From: Zopfochytrium polystomum
Lineage: Eukaryota; Chytridiomycota; Chytridiomycetes; Chytridiales; Chytridiaceae
Reading direction: 5' to 3'
NCBI GenBank assembly: GCA_025765615.1
Contig: JAIVFJ010000330.1
Span: forward strand, 1 to 63,787
DNA length: 63,787 bases
The notes under the pieces are model-generated. The model did not search any database and was not told the origin of the DNA. It saw nothing but the letters and a program-made list of their open reading frames with translations. Shown one piece after another: positions 19,164 through 31,148 of the stretch (its first letter is position 1; each line of letters begins with the position of its first letter). Made by a program: the position numbers and the translations under genes.

Positions 19164-19784
19164 TTATTCAAGGATTTTGGCGCAAACGCCGGTCCTCGTC
19201 TGATGGGAGGCCACAAACGCGTCTCTCAGTACTGCAGAGTGTGGGGAAGCTGCAGGGAGAGTCGCCCTCTGAATAGCCCGCTGCCGCTTTGGATGCAACA
19301 GCCGAAAGATCGACATAATGGCCGGTTCGAACAGGGTCGCGTTGTCCGCCGACGCTGCTGCACGCAAGATCTCCCACACATGGAGGAAGCACCACGACCG
19401 TTTCGCCCACGAGGTGCTTGGGGACCGCCGGCTCGGCGGACTCTGCAAGCTCCAGAATGGACTGCCCCGTCTCGCCTCGACGAAGTTCAAACTGTTGAGC
19501 TCCACACAGCCGCCCACCATCCATGCCCAAGCTTTGGAGAGGGTGCTTTGAGCGTCTTCGTCATTTTTCTCCCTGCTATGCTGCCGGGGACGTAACGCCT
19601 CGCCTTGGTCAATGAATCTGTCCGGCTCGTCGAACTTCCGAAGGCTTGCGACAGCAAAACGATCGCGGGAGCGACGGACTCTGCGCGTTCGTCCGAAGGG
19701 TGGGTGGCGATCGGGCACGGCGGTGTCGGTGGCAGCTGTGACGGCGGCGGCGACGGATCGGGAGACGCGGGAGACGCTGGCCAT
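19164..19784 (-). CDS. Unrecognised helical protein, probable frameshifts
   Basis: An open frame of 206 residues from an ATG at 19784. The segment around residues 105-135 fits better in the neighbouring frame (SILELAESAEPAVPKHLVGE), after which the first frame resumes with EILRAAASADNATLFEPAIM and FRLLHPKRQRAIQRATLP. Two compensating indels are likely. The helical pattern is HEAT-like, but no family can be named. The end is at 19164. Confidence 0.4.
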   Translation of the reverse strand: MASVSRVSRSVAAAVTAATDTAVPDRHPPFGRTRRVRRSRDRFAVASLRKFDEPDRFIDQGEALRPRQHSREKNDEDAQSTLSKAWAWMVGGCVELNSLNFVEARRGSPFWSLQSPPSRRSPSTSWAKRSWCFLHVWEILRAAASADNATLFEPAIMSIFRLLHPKRQRAIQRATLPAASPHSAVLRDAFVASHQTRTGVCAKILE

Positions 19785-21307
19785 GTCGCTGGGGGAGAGC
19801 AGGAGCAGGGAAAGGGCGGGGCGGGGTGCTCAGCGGCCAGGGCGTGGGGCTGGAAGGAGGGACGGGAGGGCAAAGGCTGCGTTTTCTGCCATGCTTGACT
19901 GCCGGACATTTGAGGTGCATCAGCGGCCTCTCCCGCCATGTTTGAGCTGTCGAGGGGTGTGGTGTTGTGCTGCATGCTGCCCCAGCAGGTCCAGAGGTGT
20001 ATGTTTTGCGATCCCTCCGACTGCGTGAGCGAGAGGTTCTTTGGGTTGGCGACAGAGAGCAAATCCCCCTGTGCGCGGGTGTCTGTCCTCAAGGGTCGGA
20101 ATAGTTACCACACATCTGGACAGGAGATAAACTGGGTAATAATGCGGGAGGGCTGCGACCTACTCGACTTTGGAAGCAAGGAAGTGCGAGTGCGCAAGGT
20201 GAGTACATAACTGCCCTCGTTCCATATCCAACTACCTCTCGCGCGACGAGAAAATCCTCTGGGACTGCCAATGCGGCATTTCACCCTTCACCCTCTGGCA
20301 AGCTCCGTCATCGCCCCACCAAGCTCCCCCACTCGTATCCTGGCCTGCGCGCCAACACTATTCCCTTTAGGTCTTGCCCGCCGCCCGTTCCCGGCACGCT
20401 CTTGGATTTTGGCGGACAATCACCTGTTTTTTCCCAACCCCGCCTCCGCGGACAGCCCCTCCTGTAACCTCCGGCCCTGCATTGACCGTTCCCCAGTGTG
20501 CAATCTTCCTTCCCGACTCCACACCACCCACTATTTTCCGCTGTCGAAATGACAATTTCCGTGTGGCCGCGGCCCTCTCGCACGTGGGGCGGCGGTGGCT
20601 CCAGGGGAGGTAACAAGAGAGGAGAGAGAGAGAGCGAGAGTGTGTGTGTGTGTGTGTTGTGTGTGTGTGCGTGCGCGTGTCTGTGTGTTGCGTGAATGAG
20701 CTTTCAGGAAGGGAGTCCAAGAAGCACACACCAAACAGAACAAAAGGTAGCCCGACAGAAGTAGAAACTTTGGAAAAATCCCCCCATCGGAGTTTCAAAA
20801 ATTGGTGGGTTTGTCTGGACCCACCAATCATCTGCTGGGCAGATCCATTTATGGAAATCCGAAAGACAGACAAAAAGCCAAAGATCGATCGATCGACGTT
20901 TTTTTTCACTTTTCTTTCTTTCTTTCTTTTTTTTTTTTTTTTTTTTTCCTCTTCTGCCGAGGGAACGATGACTTGAGGGAAAACGGAGGTGGGGACAGGC
21001 GGCCACCCTGACAGGGTTAGGCCCATCCACGACGGTTGAGAAAACACACACACTCACTCACTCACACACACACACTCGTACTCTCACTCAGACAAGCAAT
21101 CACTCAACAAAAGAAGGACATCAAAAAGAACTGATGGAGGCCGTTAATAGAGAGAAAAAAAAATAAACTGCTGGTCTAACTAGGGTTGAGCAAAAATGAT
21201 CGGGGCAACGGGGGGAAAAGAACGAGACGAGCACGAATGGATAGTGGGGGAGGAGGACGGGGGGACGGGTACGAGGAAAAGTGACAATTGTCAAAAAGAG
21301 ACACTTT
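19785..21307. other. No supportable gene; simple repeats
   Basis: Short frames only. There is a (TG)n tract near 20640-20690, a CTTT-repeat with a T run at about 20912-20948, and (CA)/(CTCA) runs at 21040-21080. A GTGAGT donor-like site near 20200 follows a possible plus-strand exon with WVIMREGCDLLDFGSKEVRV, but I could not extend it. Confidence 0.4.
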
Positions 21308-22562
21308 TCAAGAGAACCGGACCCGCGAGCGCTTCGAAGAAGACGACGAGGATGAAGAAGAAGAAGAAGAAGAAGAAGCCCGCGCCTCGCCCGCGTGCGC
21401 TTCGGCCGCTGATCTCTTGCGGCTCTTGCTGCTTGTGGATGCGGGCTCGGCCGACTTGGCGGTGGCGCCACCGGAAGAATCGGTTCCTGACTCGTCACCA
21501 CCGCCGTCCCCGTCCTTTCTGGCTTTCTCCACCCCCTCCGCCGCAGCCGCCGCTGCTTTCGCTGCCGCAGCAGCAGCAGCCGCCGCCGCCTCCCGCCGCG
21601 CCTTGGTCGCCGCCGCCGTCCGCGCGCGGTTCGCCGCGCTCGCCGCCGCCGTCTTGCTGCTGTTGGCCGCCTTCCCCTTCTTCTTCTTCTTTCCACCGCC
21701 ACCACCACCGCCGCCGCTGTTGTTGTTGCTTGCGGCGGTGCTTGCGGCGCACCCGTCCCGCTCCACCATCATCGCCGCGACCGCAGAGTGCGACGCCGCG
21801 CGCTGCAGCACGTCCGGCACGTCCCAGCTGCTCGCGATGCGCCCGACGAACCGCACCCGCACCGTCGCGAACTGCGTCGTCAGCGCGTGGAAGTGGGGTG
21901 GTCGGCCGGCGGCGGCGGAGGTGGAGGGGGTGGACGGAGTGGCGGTCGTCGATGATGGTGAGGATGAGGGAGTGGTGGAGGATGGCGAGGTGGTGGTCGT
22001 GGTGGTGGAGGGCGGCGCGGGTTGGGTGGGCTGGTTTGAGGAAGTGGAGGATGTGCAGGACGAGAGGGAGGAGGTGGACGGCGAGGGGGGAGGGAGGTGC
22101 TACGTCGGCAGAGACGGCCGTCTTGTCGTTCTTGCCTCCACTGGCCTTGGTAGCAGTCGTGGTGGTGGTAGCGGAGCTCGGGCTGACCTTCGGTTGGTTG
22201 TGGTGGTTGTGGTGGTGGTCGTGCTTCCATCCAAACCCAAAGTTGATGATGATCCCCGCGGCGACCTCGGGCGAGCCGTGCCTGACGGGTGCGCGGCGAG
22301 GCACGCCCTTCCGGCTGCGCTTGACCTCGACGGCGACGACGGAGGGGTCTGCGCTGCGCTTCTTGGGGTTGTTGGGGTTGTTGGAGTCGGCGTTGCCGTT
22401 GTTGCTGTTGTTGTTGTTGTGGGTAGTGGTGGTGCTGCGCTGGGGCTGCGCCGTCGACGACGAGGATGCGGATGCAGAGGACAGGGACGAGGCTGCGTCC
22501 TCGTCGGGGCTACTGGGTCGAGGGCGGCGCGGCGCCCTCGAGGAGCGGACGGAGGCGGACAT
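21308..22562 (-). CDS. Low-complexity, Ser/Ala/Lys-rich protein, probably nuclear
   Basis: An ATG at 22562 opens a Ser/Pro-rich N-terminus with poly-Asn. A basic segment (NNPKKRSADPSVVAVEVKRS) and a His-rich stretch follow. A helical core comes next (LPLVLHILHFLKPAHPTRAA, then HSLILTIIDDRHSV). After a one-base frame change near 21900 the core continues as TTQFATVRVRFVGRIASSWD and VLQRAASHSAVAAMM. The tail is Gly-, Lys- and Ala-rich with a final poly-Ser run and a basic KRSRVRFS end. The composition suggests a nuclear protein. The core around residues 150-260 may be a real domain, but I do not recognise it. Confidence 0.55.
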
Positions 22563-23197
22563 GGATGGGAGGGGGGCAGGGGAGTGGGGTGCGTGGGACG
22601 CGCCGTGTGGGAGTGGCAGGCGTGAGTTTTGGGGTCACGTCGGAGGGGCAGGGCTTGAGCGCGAGCTGCAGCAGCGAAGAGAGAGAGGGCTTGCGTGCGG
22701 GGTACAGGCGTGAAGAAGGGTGCAGTGCCAAGGAGGAGACCGGTTGAAGGGGGCGGGAGGCGACGTCAGGGAGGAAGGGGCGGGGAGTACGCGCAGTGCG
22801 AGGCGAGTGCAGCAGCAGCAGGTGGCGGCGGCGACGAGTTGACTGGCAAGCCGGCGGCGGGGGGAAAGAGAGAGAGAATTGTTCACAAGTGCAGCCAAGT
22901 GATGACCGAGAAGTTTGGGGGCGGGGAGAGAGAGGGAGGGCGGACAGACTGATTCGTAGACAGACTGATCCCCTCTGGTTGATCAAAAAAAAAAAAAAAA
23001 AAAAAAACATGCCAAAAACCTGAAAGAAAATTGTTGTTGGGGCGTGCTCAGGCAGGCAAGCAGACAGAGAGACAGACAGACAGACAGGGCATGAACAATG
23101 AGAAAGACATGCCCGCACACACTCGGCCTCTCTCTCCTCTCTCTCTCTCTCAGTCTCTCTCAGTCTCTCTCTCTCTCTCTCTCCCTCTCTCTCAGTC

Positions 23198-23230
<33 letters not shown>

Positions 23231-24218
23231 TTCTGTACCTCTCTCACTTTGGCGGTTGTACGGATGGAACAGGTTTCCTCCCGGTGGGTGGTTGTTGGCT
23301 CCTCAGCGCTGGCAGCCGCAGCAACAGCAGCAGCAGCAGCAGCAGCAGAAAGGACACGAGAGCGAGCGAGCGAGAGCGATTTTTGGCAAAGAGGTTGGAA
23401 GCAGGGACCCAGGGGAGCAGACCGCTTGCCTTACGTCAGGACTAAGGAGTCGGACACGCGATTCTCAGCAGCAGCAGCGTCAGCACAGCAGCTGCAGTAG
23501 TCGGTCGAATTTGGGTCAAGGAGAACCAGACCGTCAGAGCCGTGACTTGACTTTGGATGAGATGGACCTGTCCGAGAAATCCGTCCAAGGCGCTCCGTCC
23601 GATCTCCGATTTTCTGACAAGGATAGGCCCTGCGCCACACACAAGAGCTCTTCTTTTTTTTCTTTTTTTTTCTTCTTTTTTCTCTTCTTTTTTTCTTTTC
23701 TTGTCGTCAGCCTCCTCCTGTGAGTGAGTCACCCCGACGGAAGGTTTGAACCAAACCAAAACTCGCCAGATCGGGACGTTCCATGGTACTAATAGATCGT
23801 GTTTGGAAGTCGCGAGGGTCGCGGAGGGCGCGTATTCCGTTGAACTGGAGGAGGACGGGGACCTTCATGCCGTCCCGCAGCGGGTCCAACGATGATGGCG
23901 AGAAGGGAGCAGCAAGTGGCTGATCTTCTCGACTTCGGTCGGTTCGAGAGGGGGCGCGGCGGCGGCGGACTGGTGGAAGAGCGTCGGGTAGGCGTCGGCG
24001 TCTTCCCCCCCCAATGGGAGTGAATATGCAAGTACATATGTCCATATGCGGTATTCCAGATGGAGCGGCCACACCGCACCGCGATCGTGGCCGTGTCCCA
24101 AGAAATACATCCGCCCCAATCGTCGCCACACCAATCCCTTGTCTGCCACGCGAAACACAAAAAGAAACGCGCGTTCATTCAACTCTCGATTGCTGACAAG
24201 GAGGGTTCGCCCGCAACC
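22563..24218. other. No supportable gene; microsatellites
   Basis: Contains an A run of about 22 at 22986-23007, GACAGACA repeats at 23065-23086, a CT-rich tract at 23129-23235, (CAG)n at 23318-23350 and T-rich blocks at 23656-23702. The 23707-24210 part has frames on both strands with no recognisable domain. Confidence 0.45.
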
Positions 24219-24804
24219 ATGCCCGTGCCGTCGCCGTCCTCCTCGCCGCCCCCCTCCGCCTCCTACCCGCCACGACCCGCATCGCCCCGCGCGTCGCCAT
24301 CGGCTGGCACGACGTCGCATCCGCCTGCCGGCGCCCGCGCTCTCCGCCCCGCCGTCGCCGGCGTCCCCGCAGATGCCACCGCATCCATCGTCTGGCCGGG
24401 ATTCCGCGAGGACCCCGCCCCCAGCCGCCGCCGATGGAGCGGATGAAGATGAAGGCACCTCCGGCATCGTCGTCTCGACCGTCAAGGCCGCCGACGGCGC
24501 CGACGTGCGTGTTGCCCCATCGGATCGGATCGTTCACCTCCTTACCGTCCGCTTCTCCTCCCCCCCCCACCAACCAAACCAGATCTCCCTCCTCTCCCTC
24601 ACCGCCCACCTCGCCCCGACCCGCGCGCCACCACCTCGCCTGCGCCCTCGCAACCCTCCTCGAAGACCATCAAGTCCACGACGTCCTCCTCCTCGCGGCC
24701 CTCAACGTCCCAACAAGCAACACCCTCCGCGACGGTGCGGTTTACCAGGTCACGATGAACGGCGCTGTGCCGCGTAAGCACTCTGGGTTTCTTTTTTTCT
24801 GGGT

Positions 24805-24841
<37 letters not shown>

Positions 24842-25337
24842 GTTCTTGGCCTTTTTTTGTGTTAACCCCAACAAACCCAAAAGTCAAGGACGTCCAACCC
24901 CTTCCCCCCGCCACGCCCCCTCGCCGACCGCTTCCTGGCCTCGCTCCTCGCGTTTTTGGGAACCACCGACGCCCGCGTCAGAGTCCTCGCGACCCCGGGG
25001 AAACGCACGAGGCGCAACGGAAGGATTATACCCGGCGTCGAGGATCCCGATGCGGTATGAGCTTTTTTCCCCTTCTTTTTGCTGTTTCCTGTTTGGGGGG
25101 TTTTTCCTTTTTGATGTGTTTGTGTCAACCCAACCCGTAAACAACGGAACAACTAGTGCATCCCCGTGCTCGTCGACGCCGCGGAAAGGGCTTTGGGCGT
25201 GAAGCTGTCGACCAAGGCCGCCGTCGCGGAGCCGGTGCCGCCGGAGGAGTTTCAGCAGGATGTAGGCCACGGGAAGGGTGGTCACGGTCGTGGGGCGGGC
25301 AGGGAGAGTGGCGGGAACTTGCTGATGTACAGGTGAA
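24219..25337 (+). CDS. Unrecognised multi-exon protein
   Basis: A Pro/Ser/Ala-rich start leads to an ordered core. The segments are STVKAADGADVRVAPSDRIV, then HHLACALATLLEDHQVHDVL, then LAALNVPTSNTLRDGAVYQV. After an intron that contains a T35 run comes DRFLASLLAFLGTTDARVRV with RIIPGVEDPDAV. After a GTATGA-donor intron comes CIPVLVDAAERALGVKLSTK, and the end is at 25337. The two introns keep the order sensible, but at least two one-base shifts are needed in the first exon. The alternating strand and helix pattern suggests a compact alpha/beta domain. No family can be named. Confidence 0.55.
24806..24840. repeat. T35 homopolymer inside an intron
   Basis: Thirty-five consecutive T lie downstream of the GTAAGC donor near 24773. 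Several introns in this window carry such A/T runs (for example near 40548, 43567 and 44650). Confidence 0.9.
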
Positions 25338-25599
25338 AAAGAGGGGAGTGAACGATGCGGTGAAACAGAGCGAGTGTAAAGCGCAACGCAGAAAGCTGAG
25401 GAGGGGTTCGAAACAAAAAAGAGAAGCTTTTATTGAAAAAAAAAAACGGAGCGGCCCCCACTTTGAGTGAATAAGCGTAAGGACCCCACCAGCCGAACAA
25501 CAACCAAAAGCGTTCCAAACAGACGGCGAAGAAGAAAAAAAAAAAAAAAAGAGAGCAACTCATCAGCACGACAAACAACAACACGCTCCACGCCACTCC

Positions 25600-28030
25600 T
25601 CACGACGGCGGGGGAGGCGGCGGCGGCGGGTTCGCGGGCGGCGGCGGGGGCGGAGGGTCCATCCCCGGCGGCGGGGGCGGCGCCCACCCGTACGGCATGT
25701 ACGCGCCGGGCGGGGGCGGCGGCGCCCACGACGGCGCCCCGGGCGGTTGCTGTGACCACGGCGCCGCCGCTGCCGGCATGCCGGGGGGCGGTGGAGGTAC
25801 CGCCGCTCCAGCAGGCCGGGTTCCACGGCGCCGCGGCGCCCCAAGGCGTGGCCGCCGGCGTCCCGGGCATCATGCCCATCATGTTCGGCGGGTAGTAGTT
25901 GGGCATCGACGGCGCGACGGGGGCCGCGGCCGCCGCGTCGCGCTTCTGCCACGGTGGGAGGTTGGCCTCGCTGTCGGCGGCCCAGGGCGGCTTGGAGGAG
26001 TTGGCCGACCCGCCGCGGGGGCCGTATGCGCCGCCACCCTGAGTGGTTGGGGGGAATTGTCAGAAGTCGAATAAACCCAGTACACTGTGCAAATGTGAGC
26101 TTACCGATCCACCGCCAAGCTGCGCCATCATGCTGGCGTATTCGTTGTCGAGCTTTGCTTCGCGCTGCGAGGCCTCTTTCAGTGCTTCGGGGTTGTTCCT
26201 TTCCGCGCAATCTTTGCGAAACGAGTGAATAAAAAATGAGCGACAAATTTTATCGAGAAGAGAAGGACGCCTTTTCTCACCTTTGGCTACGTGGCCGGCA
26301 CCGCCGCAAATGCGGCAGACAAGGCTGGCGGTAAAGTTCTTTGACTCGGGACACTCGTAGCGACGGTGGCCGGTGGCTCCGCAGTTCTGGCAGATTTGGT
26401 TCTCGTCATCGCGCAGGGTGCCGTTCAGAGACGCCAGCTCGCGGAGCTGCATGCGCTTCAACTCGTTCTGGCCTTCAGGGACCGTCGCGGCCTGGGAGTG
26501 TGGGGGTAGATGTCTCGCGCGTTAGAATTGATGACCGAGATGGGCCAACGAATTTCTTACCGTCTCGATGATTTTGTCAATCATTTTCATCGCTGCCTTA
26601 ATTTTCTCCTCCGAGTCGGCTGTAATCAAACAGTGCAACTCTTCCTCTTCGCCAGGGGCCAATTGGCCGTCCGCTCGCGACTTGCCGTCTTTGATAGACC
26701 CTTTACCTCGAATGCTAATCTTGGCGCCAGAATCCGCCTCCATCTTCTTGAGCGTGTTACCTCGAGGGCCTGGAGATTCGTGTTGAAGTATAATCAGCAC
26801 CAAATCGGGTCGAGGAACAACACACCAGCAAACAAGACCGCAACGGCTGACTCACCAATCAAAAGACCGATAAAGTTGATGTCGGGATAGTCTTTGGCCG
26901 GAATGTACAGCTTGTCCTGCAGCTTCGTCGGCTTTTTGTAGTCAACAGGCGGGACAAAGCCAGGAAAGCGCCTCATCGCGTCTTCCACCAGCTTGTGGCG
27001 TTCTTCCTCCAGCTTCTTGCGGTATCGGTACTCGCGTGTGTTGATGCGCTTGCCGTCGCCACCGTACACTGGCTCGGGAGAGACTGACCGCCTGGTTTGC
27101 CGATGGGGTTTGGACGAGAACAGTAAGCACAGAGGTCGACGGCGGGGGGAGTGGTCAAGGCATAAAGGAGCTACTGGACTTCACCTCTCGCCAGGCGGAA
27201 GCACTTCTCCCATGCGCAGCTTGCGGCCGATCTCTTCCATGCGCATCCTCACCACAAACTCTTCCATCTGAGCGGGAGGCAAGCCTTTGGGGATGACCGC
27301 GGGGACGCCGGGAACGAAAACCTTTGTCGTCTCGTCGCCCCAGCGCGACTTGCGCTTTTTCCTGCCTGTGTCAGCCGTGGGGTTGGGGGATTCCAACCAC
27401 AGTCCGAATCGCGCCGATTAGTGGTTGTGAGATCCGTTAGTTGAGTGCGTCAGTACGGTGAGTGTTGATTAGCCGAGATGGGTTACATGTGGGTTAGATG
27501 GAGATGAGGTAAGATGGTTCAGGTTAGAGGTTAGTTTGATCCAAGGAAACGTTGTCCGCAGTCGGCTGCGATTAGCAACACGTGATGAGGGGGAAGTGGA
27601 AGAAAAAGAGACATCTGTAAAGGCAGATGACGGTCATCGAACACCATCTCCTGTTGGAAGCCAGCACACCCACCATCGTCCGGAGCGTCGCCCGAGGCCT
27701 GGCTGCGCGAAGACGAGTCGCCCGAGTGCGAGGGGGCAGAATCGTCCTCGAATCGGTTGCGCTTGGTGCTTCCGGACGGCCTGCTGCTGCTGTAGTGATC
27801 TCCCGACGACGAGGACGACGAGTGGTTGTGGGATCCAGATGAGCTTTCGTACAGGGAAGAGTACGAAGAAGAAGAGGAGGAGTAGCGGTCGCGATCGCGG
27901 TCGCGGTCGCGGTCTCGGTCGCGGTCTCGGTCGCCTGAGGAGGAGTAGGAGGAGGACGAGGAGTTGTAGTCGTTGAAGTCAGTGGATCGCGGACGGCGCG
28001 AGACTGGCACCCTGTTTGGGTTGCTGCTCA

Positions 28031-28031
<1 letters not shown>
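25600..28031 (-). CDS. SF1: Splicing factor 1 / branch-point-binding protein
   Basis: The nuclear protein that recognises the intron branch point in the early spliceosome. Seven exons fit cleanly: 27674-28031, 27185-27365, 26856-27083, 26561-26769, 26281-26491, 26105-26211 and 25600-26038, about 577 residues. In order: a Ser-rich N-terminus with seven or so Arg-Asp repeats; a U2AF-ligand motif ([11 protein letters not shown]); a helix-hairpin region ([16 protein letters not shown]); a KH-QUA2 domain with [14 protein letters not shown]; two CCHC zinc knuckles ([28 protein letters not shown]); and a Pro-rich C-terminus ending in a run of Pro. One base is off near 25815, so the Pro-rich tail lies in a shifted frame. 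The start ATG directly abuts a (GACA)n repeat. Confidence 0.93.

Positions 28032-28066
<35 letters not shown>
28032..28066. repeat. (TGTC)n tetranucleotide repeat next to SF1 start
   Basis: About eight TGTC units. On the coding strand they read (GACA)n and run straight into the ATG of SF1, so the repeat forms the end of its 5' UTR. Confidence 0.85.
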
Positions 28067-29002
28067 ACTTTATCTTCTTTTTTCTCGCTTGTGTGAACAA
28101 TGACGATTGATTCCACACTTGTTAAATAAATGCTTATTATCCGAATTTGTCATCACACTGCAACACGTTCAGAAGCCACCCACCACCCGAGAAACACCCC
28201 AAAAGCCTCCACCCAAAAGCACTCTCCGCATCACACCGGATGGAGTATCAAAGCAATTGAGCAGGCCGTACAGGAAGGGAGGGATGAGTAACTGAACGAG
28301 AAAAAGGCAAATTGCGTGACCCCTGTACACAGGATCGTGGAGTTAGTTCAATGCGGCAATAAAAGCAACATCAGTCAGGGTTGGACGGAGGAGGGTAGCA
28401 GATTGAGGTGGTGGTGCACAAAGATCAGAACGCTTTTTTGACTTCAGCAAAGAGTCAGTGAATGTAGGTAAGGTAAGAAAGGTACGATCATCATTTGTTC
28501 TATGGCGCAGTGACGGGGGGACGAGCAGAGGACCAGCGCGAACGCCGCAATTGAAAAGCGATGGGACAGCGGGAGCAGGAGCGTGGGAGCTGGGCGATGG
28601 GTATGGGGCCGGCCGAGTTCCCAGGCCGTCGTCGGCGTGCAAGCGGCTGGACTCACCAGGACTGGGTCGAGTTGGAACAGCGATCACAAGGAAGAAAGAA
28701 AGGACAGCAGTGAAACATTGACAAGGTCGGTATTTGAGCGGAACATGACCAAAATCCTCCGACATTTCGCAGTCAAAAAAAATCACGGCCCCATCACACC
28801 CATCTCGCACCTCGCGCCAACCAACAGCTGAGACGCGTCCGATCAATCATCATCATCATTATCGTCATCATCGGTTAGGCTTCGCAAAAAGATTAAAAAA
28901 AAAAAAAAAAGGAGAGCCCATGTGCTGCGCGCTCTCTTTGTTATAAAAAGAATCTGTTTAGTGCTGCCACCGCGTGAGCTTGTTACTAGACTAAAACAGC
29001 CC
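28067..29002. other. Divergent promoter region, no gene seen
   Basis: Between the divergently transcribed SF1 and GH17 genes. It holds an A16 run at about 28902-28917 and only short frames of unlike composition. Nothing else recognised. Confidence 0.5.
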
Positions 29003-30434
29003 ATGATGATCTGTCTCCCAACTCTCATTTTCGCCACCATATGCACAATCGCACTGACTGCGATTTTCGCTGCGTCTCAACCCACGCCCAACCTCAAGCC
29101 CCTCTGGGGTGTAAACTGTAATCCAACTTTGCGCTTGCGTTCAAAAATTGGCTTTGCATTTTCTGTATGTTTGACCCAACGCGTGGCCCCCAGATGGGCC
29201 AAGGCGCAACACACCCCCGACGGCCTGCCCAAGCCTCGCATCGATCCAAGCCGACATCGCACTGCTGTCCAACCTGACCGCGCGCGTCAAGACCTTCCAC
29301 CTGATCGACCCGGACACGGCGCCGGGCGTAACGTGCAGGACGGCAGAGGCGGTGCTGACCGCCGTCGCGGAGAGCGGCGCGAGCGGGTTGCGAGTGTGGT
29401 TGGGCATGGCGCTGGACGGGAGCGAGGCTCGGTTTGAGAGCGAGTTGCGGTGAGAGAGATACCCCCAACCAACGCACGGGTTTTCCTTCTTTGAGGCCGC
29501 ACCTTGTGGTTTACGTCCAGTGCAACGAAAAATTTAGGGAGCTCGTTCGCTTGGCACGAACAGGGCCTGCCATGTTTGGCGCGGTAGAGGCGGTTATTGT
29601 CGGCAGCGAGGTTTGCCATTTTTTGGATTGTATCGTTCATCCAGAGATTCCTCTGATGCGCGGCACACCGAAAACAGACACTCTTCCGTGGCGAACTAAC
29701 CGTCCCGCGACTGACCGCTTACCTCGCCCGCACCCGTGAGTCCCTCGCGCCCTACCTGCCACGACCGCTGCTGTACACCGTCGCAGACATTGGCGGCCCG
29801 ACGTACGCAGAGCCGCTCATCGATGCCGTGGACGTTGTCATGATCAACTTGTACCCGTTCTGGGTTGGACTTCCCCGCATTCCGATATGAACACTCACTG
29901 AAGACTATCCGTTGCTTTTTTTTCGAAGGAGAGTTTCAATGTCAAAGACGCGTCGGCCTACCAGGAGCGGATATGGCGAGAGATTGGTGCGAGAAGCAAG
30001 GGCAAGACGGTCGTGTTGGGCGAGATCGGGTGGCCGACAGCCGGAGAAACAATGGGGTAAAACCTGAGCGTCCTTTCACTCTGGCTCACCATACTCTCCC
30101 CCAGCGCTGCCGTTCCCTCCTTGGGCAACCTGCGGTTCCTTTTGGCAGGTTTGTCCCCCGGCGGGCTGGCTCCCCGTTTGTGCGCTGACAGGACAACAGA
30201 ATGGCGATGCAAGGCCGCGCAGAAGCAGATACCGTATTTTTGGTTTGAGTTTACGGACGAGAGGTATTCCTCCTGTACAGTTCTCGATTATAATGGCTAA
30301 CCACCCGTATTTTTCTTTTTTTTCAACTTTTTCGTAGCTGGAAGCCCAACTTCCACTCGGTCGAGCGCCACTGGGGATTGTTTGACGAGCGCCGCATCAC
30401 CAAGGTCGGTCAGGACCCGTTGCGACCGTGCTGA
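29003..30434 (+). CDS. Secreted GH17 beta-1,3-glucanase
   Basis: A wall-active glucan beta-1,3-glucosidase or transglycosylase of the BGL2 type. The ATG at 29003 starts a signal peptide (MMICLPTLIFATICTIALTA), followed by the GVN strand of GH17 barrels. About eight exons can be followed: CPSLASIQADIALLSNLTAR; the proton-donor region EAVIVGSEV (family VGNE, here with Ser); AYLPRPLL-type and VADIGGPTYAEP strands; VDVVMINLYPFW; the nucleophile region VVLGEIGWPTAGE with its Glu; and the family end PYFWFEFTDE, then W..E..WGLF. The stop is at 30434. Exon joins use GTGAGA, GTTTGC, GTTGGA, GTAAAA and GTATTC donors. It would remodel wall glucan outside the cell. Asn-to-Ser beside the acid/base Glu is the only oddity. 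Confidence 0.85.
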
Positions 30435-31148
30435 GCGCATACTTTGATGAGATGCGTTTTCTGTTTTACAATACAACAGCATTAGTCCATAAAGAGGCGA
30501 GATGCTCCACCCTCTTTCTTCCCGATAGGTCGGAGCCAATCCACAGCCTTGCAATAGCAAGCGCTGTATCTGCGGATCATATTACAAACCGTCTAACCCG
30601 CCTCAAATATTTATTTACCGTTGCGTTCCTTCCATACACCCTTCGCGGAGGGCACTACACCGTGGCTGTAGATGCGGCTCGAACGAGATGGAAAAAAAGG
30701 CTTTGTTGCGTGATGAAAGTACATAGATGTGTATGTTGCGGACAGACGAAGGGGATCGAATATACCATAATTAGCCCTCAGCAGTCACGTCGCGGGAGCA
30801 CCTGCTGCCCAGACAGACACCCCACATCATCCATCCACCCCTCTATACGACGCCACCAGCACCACACTTTGCAGCAGCATCCACGCGTTGTCCCTCTATC
30901 ACGGTTATTGATGCAGTATGTCCTCCACCCCCTAGTTAGACGGTGGAGCGGGCGAGAGAAACTGCGACGGGGGGGGTGGCACGTGGTGGGGTGGCGCGCG
31001 TGTCTGTCCAGACTGTCTGTCGGGCCGCTCTTTGATCTGCCTGTTCTGTGTCTTGTCTGACGCCAGTGGATAAAAAGGCGCTCACTGCAGCAAGAACTCC
31101 GACAAACTGCAGCAACAGCTACGAGGAATACACTCACACTCAATCACG
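30435..31148. other. Intergenic, no gene seen
   Basis: Short frames only. A GATAAAAAGG TATA-like box near 31068 lies about 80 bases upstream of the SET-like gene start and is a plausible promoter for it. Confidence 0.45.

Noticed and set aside
20367..21057. Long minus-strand frames with Lys-rich and Thr-His repeats
   Set aside because: They are translations of simple repeats (CTTT/T runs and GT tracts) with no domain.
23031..23723. A Ser/Leu-repeat protein on the plus strand
   Set aside because: The sequence is a CT microsatellite followed by CAG repeats; the frame is open by composition only.
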